Assembly (NCBI GenBank): GCA_963735065.1
Contig: CAVTJL010000004.1
Span: 1,364,001-1,428,000, forward strand
DNA from: CAVTJL01 sp963735065
GTDB taxonomy: Bacteria > Pseudomonadota > Alphaproteobacteria > Geminicoccales > Geminicoccaceae
Direction: 5' to 3'
Length of the DNA: 64,000 nucleotides
Position numbers and translations under genes: made by a program. The notes beneath the pieces were generated by a model. The model searched no databases. It was not told where the DNA came from and saw only the letters and a program-made list of their open reading frames with translations. This document shows positions 9,430 through 19,000 of the stretch, one piece after another; the first letter of the stretch is position 1, and each line of letters begins with the position of its first letter.

Positions 9430-9719
9430 GGGCTCCGGAGTTGAGACGTCCAAATGCCGGCTGACCTGGCGTGGCGTAGTACGCCTTGGGCCGCTGGTGG
9501 CGGATGTCGGCCCTCGGCCTGCTGCTGGGGCCGAGTCGGATCGGCTTGAGGTGTCCTCGTAACCTTCTTGTCCTGCGATCTGAGTGATGAATCACTCGAC
9601 AATCTCCCAAGGACTACGGCCCTGCCTGCGGTAGCCTAGATGTGGACGCTCACGGTTGTGTGGCGCGGCCAGGCGCCGAGGTCGGCCTGTAGCGTCTTCA
9701 CGCTCTCGTAGAGCTGTCG
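9430..9719 (-). pseudogene. Transposase C-terminal remnant (integrase-core type)
   Basis: Read on the minus strand, 9719 to about 9560 encodes YESVKTLQADLGAW, then (after a frame change) NRERPHLGYRRQGRSPWEIVE, an in-frame TGA, and a fading tail. This is the C-terminus of an rve-type transposase of the IS481/IS3 kind. It has a frameshift, a stop codon and no N-terminal part, so it is dead. A 16 bp palindrome (GAGTGAT..ATCACTC) lies at about 9582-9597. The remnant directly abuts the IS3-like element, suggesting nested insertions. Confidence 0.6.
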
Positions 9720-9799
9720 GGCGTCTGAGCCGATGAGACATTGAGGTACAGTTGAAGGATGGAGGATCTCCGGCTCAGAGTATCCGCCAAGGAGTGCAG

Positions 9800-9976
9800 A
9801 TGAGCCAGAGATCCTCCATCCCCAGCAACTGGCGTGAGAGCGGTGCGGGCAAAGCGTCCGCCGAGCGGACCGCCCGTGACATTCGCCGCGTCACCAGCAA
9901 GTACCACTCGGCCGACGACAAGATCCGCATCGTGCTGGAAGGGCTGCGCGGTGAGGACAGCATCGCCGCCCTTTGA
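9800..9976 (+). pseudogene. IS3-family orfA, truncated by stop codon
   Basis: Starts MSQRSSIPSNW and continues into the helix-turn-helix region KYHSADDKIRIVLEGLRGEDSIAAL, here given in part, then hits TGA at 9974-9976 where relatives have a cysteine codon. The frame beyond the stop still reads RREGIGESLYYPWS, so the element is recently inactivated. The remainder of orfA, with its leucine zipper, is missing because sequence jumps directly to orfB. Confidence 0.7.
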
Positions 9977-10029
9977 CGCCGGGAGGGCATTGGCGAGAGC
10001 CTGTATTACCCTTGGTCGAGCAGTCTCAT

Positions 10030-10896
10030 CACCGCTACGGCGCACCCTGCGCCATCTCGGCATCCCGCCGGCGACTTTCTATTGTTGGTATGACCGCTTT
10101 CAGACCAACGGACCGGAAGCCCTTGCCGACCGGCCCTCCAGGCCCGATCGGGTCTGGAACCGCATCCCGGATGCGGTGCGTCAGCGCATCGTCGAGCTGG
10201 CGCTGGCCGAGCCCGAGCTGTCGCCGCGCGAGCTGGCCGTGCGGTTCACCGAAACCGATTGCTACTTCGTCTCCGAGGCCTCGGTCTACCGTCTGCTTAA
10301 GGCGCACGACCTGATCACCAGCCCAGCCTTCATCGTGATCAGGGCAGCGGATGAGTTTCACAGCAAGACCACCGCGCCGAGCCAGCTCTGGCAGACCGAC
10401 TTCACCTACCTCAAGGTGATTGGCTGGGGCTGGCTCTACCTCTCCACCCTGCTCGACGACTTCTCTCGCTACGTCATCGCCTGGAAGCTCTGCACCACGA
10501 TGGCGGCAGGTGACGTCACCGACACGCTGGAGCGGGCGCTCGCCGCCTCGGGCCGCACCCGGCGACGCGTACGCCACAGACCCCGGCTGCTGTCCGACAA
10601 TGGCCCGAGCTACATCGCGGCTGATCTCGCAGACTGGCTCGCCGATCGGCAGATCGAGCACATCCGTGGCCCGCCATGCCACCCGCAGACCCAGGGCAAG
10701 ATCGCGCGCTGGCACCAGACCTTGAAAAAACCGCATCCTGCTCGAGACCCATTATCTCGCGGCCTTCGTTGCCCACTACAACCACCGGCGCTGCCATAAG
10801 AGCCTGGGCAATCTCACCCCGGCCGACGTCTACTGCGGTCGTGGCCCCACCATCCTCGCCGAACGACAACGCATCAAACGCGACACCATCCGATAG
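10030..10896 (+). pseudogene. IS3-family orfB (rve transposase), frameshifted and catalytically dead
   Basis: The integrase core is recognisable: QLWQTDFTYLKV (first catalytic Asp), LLSDNGPSYIA (second Asp). In the third motif, QGKIARWHQTLK, relatives have Glu where this copy has Ala, so the DDE triad is lost. A run of six A at about 10727-10732 shifts the frame; reading one base less restores NRILLETHYL and then NHRRCHKSLGNLTPADVY, ending in TAG at 10894-10896. The start is unclear because the orfA-orfB junction is deleted. Confidence 0.75.
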
Positions 10897-11097
10897 GGAC
10901 GCTTGCTCCAGCTCCAGCAGGCAGCCTAACGTCCAACCCAGATGAGCCAGAACCTCCGTTAGCCAGCCGCCTCCACTGTCTCAAAGCATTCGACGACGGA
11001 CAAAAGGTACATCTTTGCCCCACCACGGGCGAGATAGGCAATTCCATCGACCAGCAGAAAGGAGCGCCCGCAGCTTCACCTTGGCCCTCGTGAGGCT

Positions 11098-12252
11098 TCA
11101 GGCCTCTGCACCATGAGGCGCCATCACAACCTTCATGGCGGCGTCCGTCTGCGCCACCTCGATCGCCTCCTGCGCACGCTCCAGCGGCATCCGGTGGCTA
11201 ACGATGCGATCGAAGGGTAGGCGGTCGAGATTGGCGGCCATGAGCCGCATGGAGGGCACATAGGAGGTCGAGGTCTCGCCGCCGACACCGATGACGCTGA
11301 CGCTCTTGGTGCAGATGTCGGAGTTGGGATTGATCTCGACCGGCCCCATGTCGACGAAGGTTCCGGCCTCGACGACCACGCCGCCGACCCGCACCATCCG
11401 CACGGCCTCGACGAAGGTCGAGGGAAAGCCGCTGCAGTCGAGCACGATGTCGGGGCCGACGCCGCCAGTGTGCTCGCGGGCCCGCGCGATGCGTTCCCTC
11501 ATGACCGTGGTCTCGACCGACATGGTGAGGCTGGCGCCGAACGCCTCGGCGAGCGCCAAGCGGGACGGGAAGCGGTCGGTGGCGATCAGCTGGCCCGCGC
11601 CCAGGAGCTTCGCCTTAATGAGGTGGCAGAGCCCCAAAGGGCCAATGCCGAGGACCGCTATCGAGTGGGCGAAGCGGCTCCCACCGATCAGCCCGAGCAG
11701 GCTCTGGGCCGTTTCCACGCCATGGGTCACCGACATGATCTCGGTCAGGACCGCGACGTGATCCGGCAGCTCGTCGGGCACCCTGAACAGCTGCGTGCCC
11801 GGCAGCAGGTACATGTGCTCGGACCAGCCGCCGAACAGATGGGGTGCCGGTCCGCAATGCAGGCTATTGCCGTAGTCCTCGAGGCTCTCGCACATATAGT
11901 AGGGATAGCTGTTGCGGCAGAAATGGCACTGGCCGCAGGCGACATTGGCGGCGGGCACGATGCGGTCGCCGGGTTTGAGGGGGTGCCCGTCGCTGTCGCG
12001 AACCACGCCGCCGGTCGCGATCACCTCGCCGACGTTCTCGTGACCGCAGATCAGCGGATAGGTCAGATCCCGCTCGTGCGGGGTGCCGGCGTACTGCTTG
12101 CTCTCGCCGCGGAAGGTGTGCTTGTCGGTGCCGCAGATGCCGGAATAGCGCACCTTCATGACCACCGCTCCAGGCGCGGGATCGGGCATCGGGAACTCGC
12201 GCAGCGCGATGACGCCCGGACGCTCGGTGACGGCCGCTCGAACCATGCTCAT
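11098..12252 (-). CDS. Zinc-dependent medium-chain alcohol/polyol dehydrogenase
   Basis: 384 residues. Catalytic zinc ligands are C40 (in SGICGTDKH) and H71-E72 (ICGHENVGEV). The structural zinc loop has C106, C109, C112 and C121. The dinucleotide-binding segment is AVLGIGPLGLCHLIKAK. It should oxidise a secondary alcohol or polyol with NAD(P). It stands alone on the minus strand between a dead insertion sequence and a broken cyclase gene, so context gives no substrate. An alternative start two codons in is possible. Sorbitol/threonine dehydrogenase-like and glucose dehydrogenase-like enzymes share this pattern. Confidence 0.85.
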   Translation of the reverse strand: MSMVRAAVTERPGVIALREFPMPDPAPGAVVMKVRYSGICGTDKHTFRGESKQYAGTPHERDLTYPLICGHENVGEVIATGGVVRDSDGHPLKPGDRIVPAANVACGQCHFCRNSYPYYMCESLEDYGNSLHCGPAPHLFGGWSEHMYLLPGTQLFRVPDELPDHVAVLTEIMSVTHGVETAQSLLGLIGGSRFAHSIAVLGIGPLGLCHLIKAKLLGAGQLIATDRFPSRLALAEAFGASLTMSVETTVMRERIARAREHTGGVGPDIVLDCSGFPSTFVEAVRMVRVGGVVVEAGTFVDMGPVEINPNSDICTKSVSVIGVGGETSTSYVPSMRLMAANLDRLPFDRIVSHRMPLERAQEAIEVAQTDAAMKVVMAPHGAEA

Positions 12253-12663
12253 GCATCAATCCCCATGCTCGCAGCGCCGCCGGCGGAAGGTGGCACCAGC
12301 CGCCGCGCGACGGTTTCGACATCGTAGGCAATAGCGCCGGCGTGACGCCCGTGGTCTTCCATTCAGCGCGGGCGCAGGTTGGGCCGCTCGCTCGTGCCAA
12401 AATGCTACGAGATGGCGGCGATCGTGATCTTGAGGACAAAGCGTCCGCACATCGATGCTGCGCCTCCCGAGGGCTACCGCATTCCCTCCCCGAAGCTTAG
12501 CAGGTCGGGGGCGTCGAGCCCATTGGACGTCCTCCTCGATCCGAGACTGCCAGCACCCGGCTGTGCCAAATGCCGTGCGAGAGGCAAGCGTCCGCGGGTA
12601 GGCTGCTGCTGGCAATAGTTTGCCGGAAGGCTCCCCGATGTGGCGTCTCGGAGCCGCCTCGAT
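12253..12663. other. Intergenic stretch with one short coupled ORF
   Basis: About 410 bp upstream of the dehydrogenase gene. On the minus strand a 37-codon frame runs from an ATG at 12362 and ends in a TGA overlapping the dehydrogenase ATG (ATGA). It reads MEDHGRHAGAIAYDVETVA and onward, with no similarity I recognise. It may be a leader peptide or the tail of a lost gene. The rest shows nothing. Confidence 0.3.
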
Positions 12664-12795
12664 TCAGGCTGTTGTCCCGATGTCGCACGCCTCGCTCAGC
12701 TTCAGCAGCACCAGTGCGGTGACCTCGTTGTCGCGAGAGACCGCGGTGCGGCCCTCGAGGCCGAGCCTTTTGAGCCGGGCTACGATCTTCGTCAT
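12664..12795 (-). CDS. Short hypothetical ORF coupled to the broken cyclase gene
   Basis: 43 codons starting MTKIVARLKRLGLEGRTAV. The ATG at 12795 overlaps the stop of the TPR frame (ATGA). The composition is plausible for a small helical protein, and the arrangement suggests translational coupling. I know no family for it. It may equally be a leftover of a longer gene, since it sits at the end of a decayed locus. Confidence 0.3.
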   Translation of the reverse strand: MTKIVARLKRLGLEGRTAVSRDNEVTALVLLKLSEACDIGTTA

Positions 12796-15700
12796 CCCAG
12801 CTCGTCCAGCAGCGCCTTGGCCTCTTGCAGGTCGGGCGTCTCGAAGCCCTCGGTGAACCGGCAATAGATCGGGGCCAGCAGGTCCAAGGCCTTCTGCCGC
12901 TCGCCCTGCTCGGCCCAGAGGCGGGCGAGGTCGCGGGCGGCGCGCAGCTCGAACGACCGCGCCGTCTGCCCACGGGCATGATCGACGGCCTCACCGAGCA
13001 GCCGCTCCGCAGCCGCTCGCCGGCCGTCGGGGCGGAGCAGCAGCGTCCAGGCGGCGAGGCGCCAGACCTCCGGCACGCACCACGGCTCGAGGCCGCCGGC
13101 GATCATCGCCTGCGCCGCGGCCACCGCCTCGGCCGCGGCGTGATGCCGACCGAGCCGCGCCAGCGCCAAGCCCCGATGGGCGAGCGCGTAAGGCTGCAGC
13201 AGTCGGGACTCCGATGCGGCGGCCATGGCCGCACCGGCCTCGAAGGTGCGGACTGCCAGCGCGTCGTCGCCTGCCTCGACATGACCGATCGCCAGGAGCC
13301 GCACACCGAAGACCCGCCACATCGGCATGCCGCGCTCGACCGTGAGCTCGCCGAGCTCGCGGCAGGTCGCAAGCACCGTGGCGGCGTCGCGGCGCAGCGT
13401 GCCGACCCATGCCATGTGGAGGAGGGCGTGCGCCAGGGAGACGGTGTGGCCAAGGCGGCGGCTGACGGGGATCACCGGGGCGATCGCGTCGCCCGCCTGG
13501 TCCGGGAACCTCCGGCACCAGAGCGAGATGGCGAGATAGGCGCGCAGCGACACGCCCGGCTCCTGGCCGAAGCGGGCGCACATCGGCTCGTGGCGGGCCG
13601 GCACATAGAGTTCGAGCGCGCGCTCGAGGTGCGGCACGGCCTCCTGGTGCCGCCCGGCCATCGTCAGGCTCACGGCGAGGTGGCGGATGGCCACCATCAT
13701 GTCGTCCGGGTCGCCGATGCGCTCGGCGGCTTGGATCATACGGCGGGAGGTGGCGGCGGCCGACGCGCTGTCGCCGGCGACGTGCCCGGCGCCCCAGACG
13801 AAGAACCAGATCGGGAAGGTCTGTGGCGTGTCGCCGGCGGTCTCGACCACCTTCAGGGCGCGCCCGAAAGCCTCTGCCGTGGCCTCGGAGCAGAAGCCCT
13901 GCGTTGCCACCTTGGCCTGGGCCAGCTGAATGAGGATGCCGATCTCGGTCTCGGCGCGCAGCCCCGGCTCGCCGATGGCATCCAGATGACGCAGCGCTGC
14001 ATCGAGGAACGATATCGTCTAGAGACAGGCGGGACGCGCCAGCGCCTCGGCACCGGCCTCTTGCCAGTAGCGCAGGGCCTTGCCGGCGGCGCCCGCCCCC
14101 TCGGCATGCTGGGCGCGAAGCTCGGCCGGCGCGTCCTCGCGGCTCTCGAGGACCGCCAGCAGCGCCGCATGCATGGCCTGCCGCCTGCTCTTGAGCAGGC
14201 TCTCATAGGCGGCGTCGCGCACCAGCGCGTGCTTGAACAGATAGCTCGCATCGGGGGGATGGCCGCGCTGGAAGACCAGCTCGGCCCCGACGAGCCGGGC
14301 CAGGGCGTCCCGCAGCTCCGCCTCGGGCAGCGGCGCCATCGCGGCCGGCGTGCGATAGTCGAAGTCGCGCCCGATCACGGCCGCCGTCTGCGCCACCTCC
14401 TTGACGGGCTGCAGCCTGTCGAGTCGGGCCATCAGGGAGTCGTGCAGGGAGGCGGGAATCGCCAGCCGGCTCAGCGGGCCGTCCAGATGCCAGGCCTCCG
14501 CAGTCTCGCGCAGCACGCCGGACTCGAGCACGGCCTTGGTCATCTCCTCGACATAGAGCTGCACCCCGTCGGTGCGGGCGGCGATCTCATCGACCAGCTC
14601 CTCGGGCAGGGCCTTGCCGCGTGAGATCCGGGCCATGATCCCGGCCGTCTGCGCCCGTCCCAGGCGGTTGAGCGCGAGGCGTGTGACGATCGGGTGGCCA
14701 CCGAAGCCGTGCTGGAAGCTGGGCCGCGCCGTGGCCAGCAGCAGCACCCGGGATCGCGCCACCCGATCGAGCGCGAGCTCGACCAGCTCAAGCGTGGTCG
14801 GGTCGATCCAATGCGCATCCTCGATCACCCACAGGACAGGCCTTGCCCCCGCCAGGCCCACGACCTGGCCGACCAGTGCCTCGAGGGTGCGGTTGCGCCG
14901 CTGCTGCGGCGTCAGCTCCATGGGGCCGTAGCGTGCCTCGCCGTCGATCCCGAGAAGGCTCGCCACGAGTGGTGCCGCCCGGGCGGCCTTGTCGCCGCCG
15001 CGCGCCAGCAGGGCCTCCAGCTTGTCGAGCCGGGTCTCGATCGCATCCTCGGGGGTGAGGCCGGCGGCGAGGCCGAGCTGCTCGATGACCGGCCAGAGAG
15101 CGCTATCGGCATGGTAGGGCGAGCATTGGTGGCGCAGGCGGATATGCGGCTCAGCCGCCAGTGCCTCGATCAGGGCCACCGTGATGCGCGACTTGCCGAT
15201 GCCGGCCTCGCCAGTGAGCAGCACCATCTGGCCCTCGCCGGCCTTGGCCCCGCGCCAGCGCTCCATCAAGAGCGCCAGCTCCTGCTCGCGGCCGACGATC
15301 GGCAGCGGCCTTGGCCCCGCCCGCGCGGCAAAGCGGCTCTCGCTGGACCGCTCGCGACGCACCGCGAAGGTCTGGACCGGCGTTGCTAGGCCCTTGAGAG
15401 GCAGCTGCCCCAGATCGTCCAGCTCGAACATCTCCGCGAGCAGCCGACGCGTGGACCCGCTGACCACCACTTGACCTGGCCGGGCCAGCCCCTGTAGCCG
15501 GGCCGCGAGGTTGGGTGTCTCTCCCACCGCCGCCCGCTCCTGCGCCTCGGCCTCGCCGATGAGATCGCCGACCACCACGAGGCCCGTTGCGATGCCGATG
15601 CGACAGGCGAGTGGCTCGCCGCCGCCACCGCCGGCGTGATCGCTAATGCCGCGCGCACCGCCCGCTCGGCCTCGTCCTCATGCGCTCTGGGCCAGCCGAA

Positions 15701-16090
15701 ATAGGCGAGCATGCCATCGCCCATGAATTTCGCGACATGCCCCTCGAAGCGTCCGATCTCGCCTGCCACCGCGTTCTGATAGGCGCGCAGAACCTCGTGC
15801 ATGTCCTCGGGATCGAGCCGCGCCGACAGTGCCGTGGAGCCGGCTAGGTCGACGAGCATCACCGTCAGCTGACGCCGCTCTGCCTCGGGTGGCGAATCCC
15901 GAGTCGAAGGTCCGAGAGACGCCTCATCGGTGATTGCGGGCGTGCCGGCCGACACCTCGGCGTCAGGCGAAGCAAGGGCCTCCATTGCCCTCAGCAGCTT
16001 CTTCCGGTGGCCCAACGAGGCAACGCCGAGCCGTTCGAGATCGGCGTCGGTCAGGTCCCGGGCGAGCCCAACAAAGCGGGGACCGTTTAG
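12792..16090 (-). pseudogene. SAM - class III adenylate cyclase - AAA ATPase - TPR regulator, multiply disrupted
   Basis: The pieces read in order on the minus strand. First comes the end of a SAM domain (DLTDADLERLGV, SLGHRKKLLRAMEAL), lacking its first helices and any good start. Next is a class III cyclase domain with MLVDLAGSTALSARLDPEDM and KFMGDGMLAYFGWP. After a frameshift in a GC repeat near 15620-15650 it continues GLVVVGDLIGEAEAQ. An AAA module follows with Walker A LLTGEAGIGKSRI. An in-frame TAG at 14019-14021 precedes the TPR region, which continues in the same frame (ALRHLDAIGEPGLRAE) to 12792. Intact relatives are single ~1000-residue proteins that couple a nucleotide cyclase to a STAND-like ATPase. 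Three independent lesions argue for decay rather than one sequencing error. Two long open segments remain (14019-15578 and 12792-13910) and could still be translated. Confidence 0.8.
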
Positions 16091-16105
16091 GCGGCCTACG
16101 TCGTG

Positions 16106-16189
16106 ATGAGCACCCCGAGCATGCGCGACCGGCTCAAGCGCACGGTGGCGCGGCTAGCGCACCTGCTCGACGAGACGTTGACGCCGTAG
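16106..16189 (+). other. Very short ORF in the gap before the tRNAs
   Basis: 27 codons, MSTPSMRDRLKRTVARLAHL and onward, just beyond the broken N-terminus of the cyclase gene. It is helical and basic and may be the tail of another lost gene. There is no recognised family and no strong ribosome-binding site. The remaining sequence to 16450 shows nothing else. Confidence 0.15.
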
Positions 16190-16450
16190 CAACGAAGGCG
16201 AAGCAGACCGCGGGGAAGGCCCCGCGAGCGGCAAGGCAATTCCGCGTATTTGCATCACTGTGCCCGTACGAGCAAAGGGAGCGAACACCTGCTGAAGAGG
16301 CCGACCGCGGACGTGGCGGTGGGTATTGCTGCTACTTAGCCCGAGCACACAAGCGCCCGGCACAGGTTTCCATTCCCGCCAAAATGCTACCTAGATGGTA
16401 CCTTCGGCGAAACCCATAGTGAACAAGGAGGCGCGAACCTATTGAAATTG

Positions 16451-16526
<76 letters not shown>

Positions 16527-16666
16527 ACGGGACGCCGGTGATGTAAGGGCCATCGTCGGAGGCGTCAAGCGGTGATGGTGAGCGGCGGGCGGGCCGCGTC
16601 GCGGCTCGGCGGGCAGGCCCGGTTGGCCGTTGCGCCCGGCGGCGATCCTGATAAGAAGGTGCGCGC

Positions 16667-16741
16667 GCGGGTGTAGTTCAGTGGTAGAACGACAGCTTCC
16701 CAAGCTGTATGTCGTGGGTTCGATTCCCATCACCCGCTCCA
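16667..16741 (+). tRNA. tRNA-Gly (anticodon CCC)
   Basis: Plus-strand 75-mer from GCGGGTGTAGTTCAG to CACCCGCTCCA, with encoded CCA. The anticodon stem ACAGC/GCTGT encloses loop TTCCCAA, giving CCC. The T-arm GGGTTCGATTCCC is intact. It is divergent from the neighbouring tRNA-Lys; no integrase or duplicated 3' end is visible nearby. Confidence 0.97.
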
Positions 16742-16993
16742 CCACGTGCCCGTTCCGGGTCGGCCGTCGGGGCACACGGGCGACGTCCCGCTCGTGGGGG
16801 CGGGCTCACGACCCGGTCCTGCTGATGATGGATGATCGGCATGGTCCGTGGCCACACCTCATCCTCTCGATCCAGGAGCTAGGCTGCCGGCCGTCCCGGG
16901 GCGATCGTCGGCCCGGTCGGGCGGGAGCCGGCGTGTCGGGCAACGCGCCTCCGCGCCGAAGGCGCCGGGGCCAACGGAGAAGGAAGCGGCAGG

Positions 16994-17221
16994 ATGAAGA
17001 ACTTGCTCGCCATAACATTCTTCGTGCTGAGCGGCCAATGCTGGGTCACCGATGGTCAGCAAGCCATCAATCTTGCCAACACATTCGCCATCTCCCAGCG
17101 TGGCCCGGATGTGCATATGGACGGAAGCTACTATAACACGTCCATGGAGATGAAGCTGGTGCCTTTCCTCAAGGCCATGCAGGAGCAGTGCGGCACGGCG
17201 CAAGCGGAGAGCACGCCGTGA
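16994..17221 (+). CDS. Small hypothetical protein with N-terminal hydrophobic/signal segment
   Basis: 75 residues beginning MKNLLAITFFVLSGQCW, a good short signal peptide or anchor, followed by a polar remainder (GPDVHMDGSYYNTSMEMKLV). A GGAGAAGGAAG-like purine-rich stretch precedes the ATG. No family is recognised. The codon choice is less GC-biased than that of neighbours, as is common for short secreted proteins. It may be a periplasmic peptide; existence is likely but unproven. Confidence 0.5.
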   Translation: MKNLLAITFFVLSGQCWVTDGQQAINLANTFAISQRGPDVHMDGSYYNTSMEMKLVPFLKAMQEQCGTAQAESTP

Positions 17222-17434
17222 CCCGGCACGGTGTGTTGCGCCCGATCGCCGCAGAGAGCCCGTGATCGCAGGGCCAGCCCAACCGGCGCGCCGGCGGAGG
17301 CGAGCAGATAGCGCGAGCCCCCGCCGGCGAACAAGCCCCTCTTCTTGACGGCGCCCGAAGACCCATCGAATAGTCCACGCGCGCTCGAAGGACGGATTGT
17401 CAACAACGATGGGGCGCGGGGAAGGAAATCACGC

Positions 17435-18127
17435 ATGCAACCATTGATTGCCTCTTGGCGGACTGCTCGCGGGCGCCGCAGGCTCGGGGCGGCTGTCCTG
17501 GGAGCCAGCGTCCTGGCGCTGCTCGCCGGCGCGCCCACCACCGCCTCCGCCCAGGAGGACCAGGACCTCAGCACGTCGGCCAAGAGCTCGAGCAAGGTCA
17601 AGTTCGACATGGTGCGATCGGTCGCGGCGAGCCTCGCCAACTGCGCGCCCACCGCGGAAGCCACCGTCACCGTCCAGTCGTCGGGGGACGTGGGTCAGAA
17701 GCTGACGATCAAGGCGAAGGGCCTGCCGAGGAGCGCCGACTTCGATCTCTTCGTCACGCAGTCGCCCAACGCGCCCTTCGGCGTCGCCTGGTATGTGGGT
17801 GATGTCCACAGCAACAGCTCGGGCAAGGCCTCGGCCAGCTTCGTCGGCGTCTTCAGCGCCGAGACCTTCGCCATCTCCCAGGGCATTGTGGCGACGCCGC
17901 GCCCGCATACCGCCGAACCCTTTCCCGATGCGGTGTCGAATCCGACCTTCAAGCCGGTCCACACCTACCATCTGGGCCTGTGGTTCGATTCGCAGGCGGC
18001 CGCCGCGGCCGTAGGCTGTCCCAACACCGAGACGCCCTTCAACGGCACCCACACGGCCGGCATCCAGCTCCTCACCACGTCCAACTTCCCGGATCTTGCC
18101 GGCCCCCTGTCGGGCGTGACGCCCTAA
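17435..18127 (+). CDS. Conserved-looking exported protein of unknown function
   Basis: The frame is open from 17345, but the ATG at 17435 is preceded by GGGAAGGAAA and starts a clear signal peptide: basic N-region with RTARGRRR, hydrophobic core LGASVLALLAG, cleavage near TTASAQ. This gives 230 residues. The mature part contains EATVTVQSSGDVGQKLTIKA and ADFDLFVTQSPNAPFGVAWY, resembling a beta-sandwich extracellular domain. No catalytic motif is visible. It stands alone upstream of the CBS-BON gene, with 116 bp between. Function is unknown. Confidence 0.7.
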   Translation: MQPLIASWRTARGRRRLGAAVLGASVLALLAGAPTTASAQEDQDLSTSAKSSSKVKFDMVRSVAASLANCAPTAEATVTVQSSGDVGQKLTIKAKGLPRSADFDLFVTQSPNAPFGVAWYVGDVHSNSSGKASASFVGVFSAETFAISQGIVATPRPHTAEPFPDAVSNPTFKPVHTYHLGLWFDSQAAAAAVGCPNTETPFNGTHTAGIQLLTTSNFPDLAGPLSGVTP

Positions 18128-18243
18128 CGCCTTTGGCCATCCGGCGGCGGTTGAGCGAGATCAATGGCGTCCGTCGCCGGATGGCCGACAAGAGCCGCTT
18201 GGGCCGGCGATCGAGGGCCGGTGATCGAGGGAGGTCGAGAGCC

Positions 18244-18927
18244 ATGCAGGCCCGTGACGTGATGACGAGGAAGGTGGTCAGCGTGGCGCCCGAGACGCCC
18301 GTGGCCGACATCGCCCGGCTGCTGGCCGAGCGCCACATCAGCGGTGTGCCCGTCCTCGACGCCGAGGGCGAGCTCTTGGGGATCGTCAGCGAGGGCGACC
18401 TCATGCGCCGGCTCGAGACGGGCGAAGGCGGGCGGCGCTCCTGGTGGCTCGACCTCCTCACCTCGCCCGAGGGCCGGGCCGAGCGCTACGTCAAGGCGCA
18501 CGGCCGCACGGCACGCGACGTCATGACCGGCCGGCCGCTGACGGTGGCCGAGGATGCCCCGCTGGCGGCGGTAGCGCGCCTGCTCGAGGAGCATCACGTC
18601 AAGCGCGTGCCCGTGGTCGAGGCAGGCAAGGTCGTGGGCATCGTGAGCCGGGCCGACCTGCTGCGCGCGCTCGCCACGTCGGAGCCCCAGGCGCCGGTGC
18701 CCGACGACCGCGCGCTGCGCGAGCGGCTGATGGGCGAGCTGGCCGCGTCGGGGCTGGATTATCACCCCTATGTGAACATCGTCGTGGCGGACGGGGTGGT
18801 GCATCTTTGGGGCTTCGTGGCGACTCGGGCCGAGGCCGACGCGCTCAGGCTCGCCGCCGCGAACGCCGCCGAAGGGGCCACAGTCGAGAGCCACCTCGCC
18901 GTCCACACCATCAGCAGCGCCGTCTGA
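18244..18927 (+). CDS. CBS-pair plus BON domain protein
   Basis: 227 residues from the ATG at 18244, preceded by GGGAGG about 11 nt upstream. The longer open frame upstream of this ATG overlaps the previous gene and is rejected. Residues ~1-60 form the first CBS motif (ARDVMTRKVVSVAPETPV, GVPVLDAEGELLGIVSEGDL). Residues ~93-150 form the second (RDVMTGRPLTVAEDAPL, RVPVVEAGKVVGIVSRADLL). The last ~65 residues form a BON domain (VVADGVVHLWGFVATRAEADA). CBS pairs usually bind adenosine nucleotides, and BON domains bind membranes or ligands. The next gene encodes a cyclic-nucleotide-binding protein, so both may sense nucleotides. Confidence 0.85.
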   Translation: MQARDVMTRKVVSVAPETPVADIARLLAERHISGVPVLDAEGELLGIVSEGDLMRRLETGEGGRRSWWLDLLTSPEGRAERYVKAHGRTARDVMTGRPLTVAEDAPLAAVARLLEEHHVKRVPVVEAGKVVGIVSRADLLRALATSEPQAPVPDDRALRERLMGELAASGLDYHPYVNIVVADGVVHLWGFVATRAEADALRLAAANAAEGATVESHLAVHTISSAV

Positions 18928-19000
18928 GACCAGCATTCGCTTGATCCTGCCCGGCCGCGATGCAAAGCAGGAGGCCGGCAGGGCAAGCGGGGCGGTGAGC

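Larger units (their letters stand above)
9734..10983 (+). mobile_element. Degenerate IS3-family element with imperfect terminal inverted repeats
   Basis: About 1250 bp, the usual size of an IS3-family element. The left end begins TGAGACATTGAGG at 9734; the right end, read on the minus strand from 10983, begins TGAGACAGTGGAGG, so the tips form an imperfect inverted repeat. Inside are an orfA fragment (9800-9976) and an orfB (about 10030-10896), both broken. I could not identify a target-site duplication with confidence. Confidence 0.7.
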
